Of a DNA stretch of 20,529 bases, positions 8,350-16,880 are shown piece by piece. The stretch is from Carex sylvatica (lineage: Eukaryota > Streptophyta > Magnoliopsida > Poales > Cyperaceae): positions 1 to 20,529 of the forward strand of contig CAXKVR010000134.1 of assembly GCA_964058845.1 (NCBI GenBank), written 5' to 3'. A program made the position numbers and the translations under genes. Every line of letters begins with the position of its first letter. Position 1 is the stretch's first letter. The notes beneath the pieces were generated by a model that saw only the letters and a list, made by a program, of their open reading frames with translations, did not search any database and was not told the origin of the DNA.

Positions 8350-11306
8350 TCATCTTCGACTATAACCAGAAGATGTTCCTGCAAAAAAAAAATTAAAAAA
8401 ATATTAAGTAGAATACACAATTTTTGAATAAGTAAAAACAATAATAAATATTAAAATTTTACAAAACCTGCTGCATGTATGTCAGACATAGAACGTCTTG
8501 CTTGCTGTCCCATTGTCCTACTAGAAGAAGCCTCTAAACCAATAACACAATATGATAGTCATTAATATATTATGTACATATATTTCAAATGGAAATAAAA
8601 CCAAAAATCAGTTGTTGAAAATAAAATTAACCAACCTGCTGCACGTCTGTCGGACGTCGAACGTCTAGCTTGGTGTCCCACTCTCCTTCCTTGCATTTCA
8701 TCCATCGTCATGACTATACGAGCGTGCTTTCTCCTACCTTTCTTAATTTTATTTTTATCCGGAACAATAGTTAGACCGTCATAACGTGGCCATTCACATT
8801 GGTTGGCAAAGCCGTGAAATTGGCCACTCCAAGTTTCGGCAAGTGTCTTTGCGGAATACAATTGATTTACGAATATGTTATGGTTGTATCTCCGGTTCTG
8901 ACACATGGCAAGTACATGAGCACACGGTATACCTGTAAGCTGTGGTTTGAGACATGCACATTGTGTTATATTTCCATCACTTATGATGACCTTATACCGG
9001 AAAGTTTCTTTTTTATAAGTAAAATTTCCGTCTCGTTCTTTGTACACGACCCTCTCATCATTCACCTTGACCTCGTGTTCACCGTGCACACCAAGTGGCA
9101 TGGAATTCATTTCCAGACATTTTTTTATTCTTTTTGCTAATAACTTTTCAACTCGCTCTGACCAGAGTTGTTGACTAGCTAGGCGAGTCATTGCTTTCTC
9201 TCGTCTATCCCTAAACCAAGCGAGACACTTATAATATGTGTCTTCCACGAGTGCCACAACTGGCAATCTTCTGCTACATTTGAATACTGCATTCAACGAT
9301 TCAGATCCGTTAGTAGTCATAATTCCCCAACGAGCGCCGTTGTCCATGCATTGATACACCTTCCATGGTTTAGGGATCTCATTATGGTTGGTATCTTGAT
9401 ATTTACCGACATTATTTAAATACGCAACTGCATCTGGATTTTTCTTTCGTAATATTTCGAAGAACTCCTCAAACCTCCGTGGTTTTTTTTTGTTCACAAG
9501 TATTTTAAATAGGTCACAGAGTTTTTTATTGTGTACTTTTTTCATCAAATTCTCGGCAATGTGTTGTGAGCACAATCTGTGAACGCACTCGCCACCATCC
9601 TCGTACCAACCACCATATCTATCGGTGAATACCTTCTTGATCCCCATGTGCCGATCAGAAACAACGCACATGAGCTTATTACCAATTACCTCCATACGCA
9701 ACCACCTCATGAACCATCCCCATGTCTGAAAACTCTCTTCCCCGACTAATGCAAAAGCCAGAGGAAGCAACTGGTTCTCAGCATCGTAACCGCACACTAT
9801 TAGCAATCTCCCTTGATGCCTACCAGAAATGAAGCATGCATCAATACTAATGATTGGTCTGAGATGAGGCACTGCAGCAATGCACGGACCGTAAGCCCAC
9901 GCAGCTGCCTTAAACAACCTTTCTGTTGGATCTCCTGTGGGTTCGTGCGCAACTCCATATTTTGTTCCTGGATTATCTCTTTTAATTGCTTCCAACAGTG
10001 GAGTTAGAAGGTTGTAAGATTTTTCCCAACTACCGAATAGTTGTGCGATTGCCAGCTCTCGGCCACGCCACAACTTGTTATATTTGGGAGTGATTCCCTT
10101 GTATTCTCTACGGACTAGCCCTTTAACGCTTTTAATGGTTAAGGCAACATTTTCCCTAATATCTTCTCGTATAACATCGGCAATCATTTCTGCAGTTAAT
10201 TGTGCATGATCAGTACGAGAAGTATCGGCATGGCATGTATGTGGCCCTGAAATTGTTCTAATTTCCCACTTAGATGAAAATAATCCCGACTTGGCATACA
10301 AACGCCACGTACACCTGGTGTCTTTGCATTTGACTACCATACCAGTTCTATTGCTCCCTGTAATTTTTACTTCAATATTCTTTCTGATGTGATAATCATT
10401 TATTTTCAATCGTAGAGCCTCTTTTGAAGAGAACTCATTACCTACTGCAAGTGTATCATGGTGATGTTGGGGCCTACTGAAGAAGTTGACATCTGCGGGT
10501 TGAAATGCTGAGGTGTTATTGAAGCTTGGTACAGGGTGACTTACACCACGGTCAGATATAGAAAAATGTTCAGCCTGAACGCGGTGTGTTTGGTGTGATT
10601 GTGTCGAGGTATCATCCCGGACATCCCCTTCTGAATCATTTTCATCATCCCAGTCGGCGTCATCCTCACATGAGTCAGCGTCGTCTTCGTCATCACTTTG
10701 CGGCACATCATCAAAATCAGTATTAGGATCAGCTACCTCCGGTGGATCGATCCATGGGCTATTCTGATTATTGTATTCTGTCTGAACAGACGGTGACAAC
10801 TCGTTCACATTGGGATAAGGATGCAGATAAAGGTCTTGCCTCGGTGTTTGTTGTATCGGATAGGATTCGAAGAAACTGGGGCCCGCATAGTTACCACTAT
10901 ATTGGGCCTGTCGAGGTTCTGGTTGTGTTTCCGGTACCATACTGTCAACGAATAACTGCGGTTCCATTTCACTGATGATTGGATCCAACTCAATGTATAA
11001 ATCGAGAAAAGTATACTGGGTTTGGGCACGCATACTTTGCATATAAATACCTCTCCAACTCTGATCGCACACGATTTCAATTTTCTCATAATAACGTCGG
11101 GCTGTTGTACCAACATTAACCCGTGCATGTGCTTTTAGGTTATATTCATTCTCGGAATATCCAAGTTGGCGATAAATTTCACCTTTCACATCATACCAAC
11201 CGTATTCATCAGTTACACTTAATGAGAATCGAGGACTAATACTATACTCCACTCCTTTACGACCGTGTCGTATTTCACCACCAAAATAAATCCTCAGCAT
11301 TAACAT
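8350..11306 (-). CDS. MULE transposase (MuDR family), intact
   Basis: Cuts and inserts the element. Three coding exons, 11306-8636, 8533-8468 and 8378-8350 (phase-1 junctions), give 921 residues. Order: residues 1-107 resemble the N-terminal domain of plant MULE transposases; about 200-232 is a D/E-rich linker; about 285-360 is the MuDR DNA-binding zinc domain with C327, C332, H356 and C358; about 483-560 begins the MULE core. D489 (SIDACF), D551 (SDRHMG) and E669 (NGSES) are the DDE candidates, with C574/C579/H582 between the second and third. The SWIM finger is C783, C785, C795, H797. The tail is basic. I see no stop or frameshift. Reading past the first donor would instead add a hydrophobic intron-encoded end at 8562. 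Exon 2 duplicates the end of exon 1: GHQARRSTSDRRAA versus GQQARRSMSDIHAA. The start is the ATG 24 nt after a 5'UTR intron acceptor. Likely transcribed from the right TIR. Confidence 0.93.
8468..8700 (-). repeat. Duplicated exon in the transposase tail
   Basis: The end of exon 1 (to 8636) and exon 2 (8533-8468) both encode a G-x-Q-A-R-R-S-x-S-D-x-x-A-A block ending in GCAGCAG|GT. They are 168 bp apart. A tandem duplication of exon end plus intron explains it. Confidence 0.75.
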
Positions 11307-11330
11307 GATTAATTATTTTTATAAATTAAC

Positions 11331-11484
11331 CTACAAAACAATGAATAAATAACATATTATTATTATTACAATAATAAAAACTAATATTAATTAAATTATT
11401 TTACAATAGATAGAATGACGCAGCATAAAATATAATTAATAAGTCAACGATTTAAAATTCAACTTCGTTATTGAAAATAATTAC
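11331..11484 (-). other. Transposase 5'UTR intron
   Basis: Donor GTTAAG|GTAATT (GT at 11484-11483), acceptor TGTTTTGTAG (AG at 11332-11331), 154 nt. It leaves 24 nt of leader before the ATG at 11306. Confidence 0.6.
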
Positions 11485-11605
11485 CTTAACTTTGGAGCTT
11501 CTTTTCTTCGTAGATTGGAGCTTCTTTTCTTCGCAGATGAACTTCTGTCTCTATTTTATTTCTCTCTCTGTCGATAGATTTTCTTCTCTTCTCTCTTATT
11601 AATAA
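11485..11605 (-). other. Transposase 5'UTR exon 1 (inferred)
   Basis: A GA-rich minus-strand leader lies between the right palindrome array and the GTAATT donor. It contains a 23-bp direct duplication: TTGGAGCTTCTTTTCTTCG on the plus strand at 11492 and 11515. The 5' limit is a guess. Confidence 0.45.
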
Positions 11606-11611
11606 TAGTTT

Positions 11612-11979
11612 GGGACAGTTCCTCCCTTCCCGTCTTCTCTTTCTTTTTCTTTTTTTCTTTTTTTTTCATTTCCGGGACGGGTCCATCCTTCCCGTCCCGG
11701 TTTTTTTTTTTTTCGCATTTCCGGGATGGGTCCACCCTTCCCGTCCCGGTTTTTTTTTTTCGTTTTTTTTTTTCTGTTTTTTTCATTTCCGGGACGGGTC
11801 GACCCTTCCCGTCCCGGTTTTTTTTTTTTTTTCCGTTTTTTTTTTTTTTCTTTTTTTTTTTCCGTTTTTTTCATTTTCGGGACGGGCCCACCCTTCTCGT
11901 CCCGTTTTTTTTTTTTCGTTTATTTATTTATTTTTTTTCCGTTTTTTCATTTCCGGGACGGGTCCACCCTTCCCATCCC

Positions 11980-11981
<2 letters not shown>
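11612..11981. repeat. Right subterminal palindrome array, five to six units
   Basis: Imperfect palindromes of 27-29 bp, CCGGGACGGG...CCCGTCCCGG, lie at 11672-11700, 11721-11749, 11789-11817, 11878-11904 and 11953-11981, plus a degenerate one at 11612-11636. Spacing is 49-89 bp, filled with T tracts. They are the same motif as the left array in opposite orientation but more numerous. Poly-Phe and poly-Lys ORFs across this region are artefacts of the tracts. Confidence 0.85.
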
Positions 11982-12015
<34 letters not shown>

Positions 12016-12058
12016 ATTAATGGGTGGTAATCAGCGGTAATTAGTGGATTTCGGGACG

Positions 12059-12184
12059 AGATAATTTGTCCCGTCCCATGGGACGGGTTCAAGCATCCCG
12101 TTCTACTCATATTTTAAAAAAAAGAAAAATCAGTATCGTATTCCGATATTTTATTTATTTAATTTCTATTATTAAAAAAATCGG
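12059..12184 (-). repeat. MULE right terminal inverted repeat
   Basis: Reverse complement of 4895-5020 with few differences. The palindrome CCCGTCCCATGGGACGGG lies at 12070-12087. Confidence 0.9.
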
Positions 12185-12194
12185 CCAGTTAGGT
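12185..12194. repeat. MULE target-site duplication, right
   Basis: CCAGTTAGGT, identical to 4885-4894. Confidence 0.93.
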
Positions 12195-12256
12195 ACCTAC
12201 AATCGATTTGATACCAACATTTACCCACTCAAAATTTTCAATTGGGTCAACAAAAA

Positions 12257-13416
12257 GGGATGGGAATTTGTCCGAATAGCTTTGGACTGAAATCTCTCCA
12301 AAGTGTTTCGGAACTACATGATTAGATCTTATTAAAATTGATTAAATTAATGCTAACGGATTTGTTTTGACGTTAACCCCTCTCTCCGTTTAAAAAAGAA
12401 AGAAAGGAAACAACCGGTCTTCTCTCTCAATTCTGATCTGATATTAAATCGACAAATACAGAGTGTATCATTGGAGGAAGCCTTACCAATTTCATTTTCT
12501 TTGTCTGATTAATGTCGCCAAGAACACAAATAAGTTCTCATTTATAATCTTGTGCTATCAACCCTACCTTCTTCAAATCTCTTAGTTATAGATTTGTTAA
12601 CAACTATTAATTCTTAGTTATAGATTTTGGTATCTGGTGAATTTTTTTTCCTGTAGATGTTACTTATTTAATACATGGATTTCAAATGATTCACTAGAGT
12701 AACATTTAGTATTTAATTTTAGCGGTTAAACCTATTGCTGGTACATAGCTTGCAGTGCTTGATTCATTAGTGGACTGGAATGATCTTCTGGCATAGTTTG
12801 CCAGCACATGTGGATCATTGCACGCCACTAGAGTGGAAAAAAACGTGCCGTGACTAACATGCTGTGACTTTGACTTTATGCCGTGCCGTGACTTACGTGT
12901 TTAAACTCTAAACCCTAAACACGTGCCGTACCGTTCCATGATGAAGCCGGCTCCGCCGTGCCATTTTTCCCACTCTACACACCACCCTAGTGATACTGTG
13001 GATCAAGGTATAATCTTTCATGTAGTGGTACTGTCAAGCTCATGCGGCCACTGTCTCAGATGCTAGCCAAGACACCCCTTAATTATAAATATTTCCATTT
13101 CTTAGTAGCATGCCAAATCATATATTTAGTTTATAAAGAACAGGGGCAGTGGGGCACGGAATGGATGAGGGTTGGGTGATTTTCTTTATTTTGTGGAGTT
13201 TTCGATTTGAATTCAATTGTGGAGAGAAATAACAGTTACCTTCTTTGTCTGACACAGAGAGAAGACAGATTATTTCCTCTCTTTTTTAACGGAGAGAGGT
13301 TAACGTCATAACAAATCCGTTAGCATTAATTTAATCAATTTTATAAGATTTAATCATGCGGTCGTGAAACGCTTTGGGGAGGATTTCTATCGAAGTTCGG
13401 ACAGTTTCCTGTCCCC
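12257..13416. mobile_element. Non-coding element with inverted arms of about 160 bp
   Basis: The left arm (12257-12420) pairs with the right arm (13262-13416) in inverted orientation. Landmarks include TGTCCGAA, CCAAAG(T/C)GTTTC, and a nearly exact stretch around GATTAAATTAATGCTAACGG followed by ATTTGTT.TGACGTTAACC. Outer ends GGGATGGGAA and GGGGACAGGAA match imperfectly. I found no convincing target duplication, so the ends are approximate. There is no coding capacity. A shorter nested inverted repeat sits inside at about 12828-12983. Confidence 0.6.
12828..12983. repeat. Nested inverted repeat with CGTGCCGTG motifs
   Basis: AGAGTGGAAAAAAACGTGCC on the left pairs with GGCACGG...TTTTTCCCACTCT-type sequence on the right. 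Inside it, CACGTGTTTA and TAAACACGTG form a small hairpin around TCTAAACCC. CGTGCCGTG recurs several times. Confidence 0.5.
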
Positions 13417-13760
13417 AATAGAAAATATCTGTTTTTGTCAGCCACCTGCAGCCTTTTTAAGGAAAAAAGTTAGGATAACGCAACATCAGTGCGCAACGCA
13501 TCGTGTATATATAAGAATCCATATTCTCTGAGGTAACAGAATATTTCTGTTTGCATCACGACCATCGGATCGGATTCCGGTCCAACATGAAACGCACGGA
13601 GCAGCTTTAATAGTTGTGCAGATTCTAAGTGAACAGTTCAGATCTAAATACAAATATTTTGTTACCTCCGGTGAGACGAATTTATATATCCTAGATTGTT
13701 CTGATACTGTTCACTGTAGTACTGGCAGTGATTCATCTGATCTGTGTATTTTAACAGTGA
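13417..13760. other. Unassigned spacer
   Basis: No gene recognised. It contains a TATATATAAG motif near 13506 and a short open frame (13616-13918) that runs into the fold-back element and resembles nothing I know. Confidence 0.5.
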
Positions 13761-13769
13761 GTCACAGAG

Positions 13770-14990
13770 CCGAAATTTTTATTAATATCAAAAAAAAAAA
13801 AAATCAGTTTGAGGCTGAATTTCGAAAACTACATAAATCGTGTAAATTTTTTTTTGCAATTTTAAGATCTAAAATCGTAAAAAAAAATTGCAGTTTTATA
13901 ATTCTAAAATCATGTTAAAAAAAAAAAAAAAAAAAGCAAAAACTGCAAATTTTTTTTACAGTTTTATAGTAAAAAAGTGTTTTTAAAAAAAAAAAAAACT
14001 GCAAAAATTTATTGTGATTTTTCATTTTTCAGCTTTCTTTATTTAAATAGAAATATTTATAATTTATTTATTTTTATATTAAAATATTAGAACTACTTAA
14101 TATATTTCTTTGAAAATAGATGAAATACTATATAATTTAATTTATTAGAAAGACTGCTACAAATAATCCGGATTAACATTTTTCATACCATATTTTTTGC
14201 GGTTGTAAGAAAAATTAATATATTTCTTTATGTGTTATTGGAAAAAAAATAAAAATGCTTAGATTCTCAGTTATTGATCCCGTTTAAAAGTCAGTTCTAG
14301 GTAATACATAAATTATTGTCATCCTTCTAGTGCATTTAATTTATAAAAAGTTATATCTATTTTGAGAATTATTTTTAATACCAATCATTAAATAATTCAA
14401 AAATTTTGTTTTTTTAAATAGAAATTTCTTTTATAAATTAAATGCATAGAAGGATAACAATAATTTCTATATTACCTAGAAGTGACTTTTAAACTGGGAT
14501 CAATAACTGCGAATCTAAGCATTTTTAATTTTTTCCAATAACACATAAAAAAATATATTAATTTTCCTTACAACTGCAAAAAATCCGGTATGAAAAATGT
14601 TGATTCGGATTATTTGTAGCAGTCTTTCTAATAAATTAAATTATATAGTATTTCATCTATTAATATTTCTAATATTTTAATATAAAAAATAAATAAATTA
14701 TCAATATTTCTATTTAAATATAAAAAAAGCTGAAAAAATAAAAAAATGCAATAAATTTTGCGGATTTTTTTTTAAACACTGTTTTGACTATAAAACCGCA
14801 AAAAAAATTTGCAGTTTTTTTTTCTTTTTTTTTAACGTGGTTTTGAAATTATAAAACCGTAAAAAAAAATTTTGGTTTTAGGTCTTGAAATCGCAAAAAT
14901 AATTTGCGGTTTGAGTAGTTTTTAAAATTCAGTGTCAAACTTATTATTATTTTAAATTTTAATTTTTTTTTAATATTAATAAAAAATCGG
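13770..14990. mobile_element. Fold-back MULE-type element, 1,221 bp, 9-bp duplication
   Basis: GTCACAGAG flanks it perfectly at 13761-13769 and 14991-14999. The ends read inward are CCGAAATTTTTATTAATAT and CCGATTTTTTATTAATATT. Nearly the whole element is palindromic: the two arms of about 600 bp pair with a loop around 14375-14400. Matching marker stretches include CTAATAAATTAAATTATATA versus its complement near 14130, and the GATCCCGTTTAAAAGTCA / TGACTTTTAAACTGGGATC pair at 14276 and 14481. Arms carry A/T tracts and repeated TGCAGTTTTATA-like units. It is non-coding. The terminus shares CCGATTTTTT with the 7.3-kb MULE. Confidence 0.85.
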
Positions 14991-14999
14991 GTCACAGAG

Positions 15000-15216
15000 T
15001 ATCATCAACAAATAAGAAAAGTCAATATTCCGCTGTTACTTTCAGAAGCAACCCAGCAATTTGAGCGATATGTTATCTGGTCTAGCCGATCAAAAGTGAA
15101 TTTCTAAAGCAAATTCTCTTTTCAACACTTTGTTCTGTTGTTCATGCATATGCAATATGCAGATTTATATATACAGATTTTAAAATAAAAATTAATGTGT
15201 GTATATATATATATAT
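15000..15216. other. Short spacer with TA microsatellite
   Basis: No gene. It ends in a TATATA run (about 15200-15216) into which MITE A is inserted. Confidence 0.55.
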
Positions 15217-15632
15217 GAGTAAGTCTACCATACATTGCAATGCATAGGCACCTCTGTACATTGGACTATAAATCACCATATTCAAAGTCCAAATGACCGA
15301 TCCAAACCGTTCATCTTGTTCTCCATATTAATATGTGCTTGGAGACCAAAATTTACATTTTTTGGAATTTGTTTACTATTTATTAAGCCACATTGAAAAT
15401 CGCTGATCCAACGGTTACAGTAAAATCAAAAGGCACCGTTGGATCAGTGATTTTCAAAGTGACTTAATAAATAGTAAACAAATTCCAAAAAATATAAAAT
15501 TTGGTCTCCAAGCACATATTAATATGGAGAACAAGATGAACGGTTTGGATTGGTTATTTGGACTTTGAATCCGTGATTTATAGTCCAATGCACACAGGTG
15601 CCTATGCATTGCAATGTATGGTAGCCGTACTC
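15217..15632. mobile_element. Palindromic MITE A, inside a TA microsatellite
   Basis: Ends are GAGTAAGTCTACCATACATT and, inverted, GAGTACGGCTACCATACATT. The arms pair across almost the whole 416 bp around a centre near 15425. Both flanks are TATATATAT, so the duplication is masked by the microsatellite. Internal blocks (GACCGATCCAAACCGTTCAT, and the stretch ending TGTGCTTGGAGACC) recur in MITEs B and C. A small ORF on the minus strand is a chance by-product. Confidence 0.8.
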
Positions 15633-15651
15633 TATATATATATATATATAT

Positions 15652-16052
15652 GAACTTGCTAGGATGCTACTCGTAGCATAGAGAGCCTCCGTGCAACGGC
15701 TCAATGTTCGACTTTTCAAAATCCTAACGGTCGATCTGAACCGTTCATTTTGTTTTCCATATTAATATGTATTTGGAGACCAAATTTTATATTTTTTGGA
15801 ATTTTTTTACTATTTTTTTAATTTATTGAAAATCGCTGTTTTCAGCAAATCTGGACCATAAAAAAACAGCGATTTTCAATAAATCTAAAAAAATAGTAAA
15901 ATAATTTCAAAAAATATAAAATTTGGTATCCAAATACATATTAATATGGAGAACAAGATGAACGGTTCGGATCGACTGTTAAGATTTTAAAAAGTTAAAT
16001 ATTGAGCCATTGCACGGAGACCCTCTATGCTACACAGCATATTAGCATATTC
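15652..16052. mobile_element. Palindromic MITE B, same family as A
   Basis: Arms start GAACTTGCTAGGATGCTACT and, inverted, GAATATGCTAATATGCTGTG, both leading to GTAGCATAGAG. They pair around a centre near 15850. The family block GAACCGTTCATTTTGTTTTC and its inverted partner are present. Flanked by TATATA on both sides. Exact ends are uncertain by a base or two. Confidence 0.75.
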
Positions 16053-16069
16053 CTATATATAGAGAGAGA

Positions 16070-16461
16070 GATGGACTTGGGTGAGCCATGGCTCACCAAG
16101 CATTGTACTCCACGCCATATTTTTATTTTGAAAGTCCAAACGACCGATCCGAACCATTAGATGTGATCTTTATATTGAAATGTGCTTGGAGATCAAATTT
16201 TACATTTTTTGGAATTTGTTTACTATTTATTAAGCATTTTTGAAAATTGCTGTTTTGCTGTGAACAGTAAAAACAGTAAAATTTTCTGGACCATCGGATC
16301 AGCAATTTTAAAAAATGCTTAATAAATAGTAAACAAATTCCAAAAAATGTAAAATTTGGTCTCCAAGCACATTTCAATATGGAGAACAAGATGAACGGTT
16401 CGGATCGGTTGTTTGAATTTTTAAAATGGCTAAAATAAACCATGGCTCATTTTAGTCCAAC
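16070..16461. mobile_element. Palindromic MITE C, same family as A
   Basis: Arms start GATGGACTTGGGTGAGCCAT and, inverted, GTTGGACTAAAATGAGCCAT. They share TTTGGAATTTGTTTACTATT with MITE A and pair around about 16265. The left flank is a GA repeat, so no duplication could be defined and the left end is approximate. Confidence 0.7.
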
Positions 16462-16479
16462 TCTATATTATTCATATTA

Positions 16480-16871
16480 GAGTAGAACTAAGGTGTTCTT
16501 AAGCTTACCAAAGTGTTTGGTGAGCTTAACTCCAAAACCCATCAAATCAGTTTCAAATAATGAATCCGAACCATTGAAATCCACCTATCTTATGAGTGAT
16601 GCGTCTACATGTGAAAATTTTAAACATTCGGATTAATTTAGTATCAAGTCAAGCGGTCAAAAAACGTTCAAAAAATGAATGCACTAAAATTAATTTATTA
16701 ACCATCTCATTTGGACCGATTGACTTTATACTAAATTAATTCGAATATGCATCACTCGTACGGTAGGCGGGTTCCAACAGTTCGGATTCGTCATTTGAAA
16801 CCGATTTGATGGGTTTTAGAGTTAAGCTCACCAAACACTTTGGTGAGCTTAAGAACACCCTAGTTCTACTC
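16480..16871. mobile_element. Palindromic MITE D with perfect 9-bp duplication
   Basis: TTCATATTA flanks it at 16471-16479 and 16872-16880. Ends are GAGTAGAACTAAGGTGTTCT and, inverted, GAGTAGAACTAGGGTGTTCT, followed by an almost perfect TIR through CTTACCAAAGTGTTTGGTGA. Its 392-bp interior is also palindromic but differs from A-C. A 9-bp duplication suggests Mutator-type transposition. Confidence 0.85.
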
Positions 16872-16880
16872 TTCATATTA

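Larger units (their letters stand above)
4895..12184. mobile_element. Complete Mutator-like element (MULE), 7,290 bp
   Basis: Both ends are defined directly. A perfect 10-bp direct repeat CCAGTTAGGT flanks it at 4885-4894 and 12185-12194, and the ends are inverted repeats beginning CCGATTTTTTTAATAATAG. By eye the outer 60 bp or so are identical, and about 125 bp match with few changes, through a shared 18-bp palindrome. A 9-11-bp duplication with long TIRs is diagnostic of the Mutator superfamily, confirmed by the transposase inside. It carries two convergent genes: a PMD gene (plus, left half) and a transposase (minus, right half). Left and right TIR-proximal regions contain arrays of GGGACGGG...CCCGTCCC palindromes between A/T tracts. 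The matching ends and intact transposase suggest a relatively young, possibly autonomous copy. Confidence 0.95.

Noticed and set aside
8799..9140. Plus-strand ORF inside the transposase
   Set aside because: Antisense shadow of the transposase reading frame.
10742..11128. Additional ORFs on both strands over the transposase N-terminus
   Set aside because: Other-frame shadows of the intact transposase. No independent features.
11556..12110. Five overlapping ORFs in the right TIR region
   Set aside because: Poly-Phe on one strand and poly-Lys on the other, caused by T tracts between palindromes.
12905..12920. AAACCCTAAAC as telomere-derived sequence
   Set aside because: A single unit only, inside a hairpin. 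No tandem repeats, so no interstitial telomere claim.
15519..16443. Minus-strand ORFs within MITEs A and C
   Set aside because: Fall on palindromic arms and would be mirrored by the other arm. Not genes.
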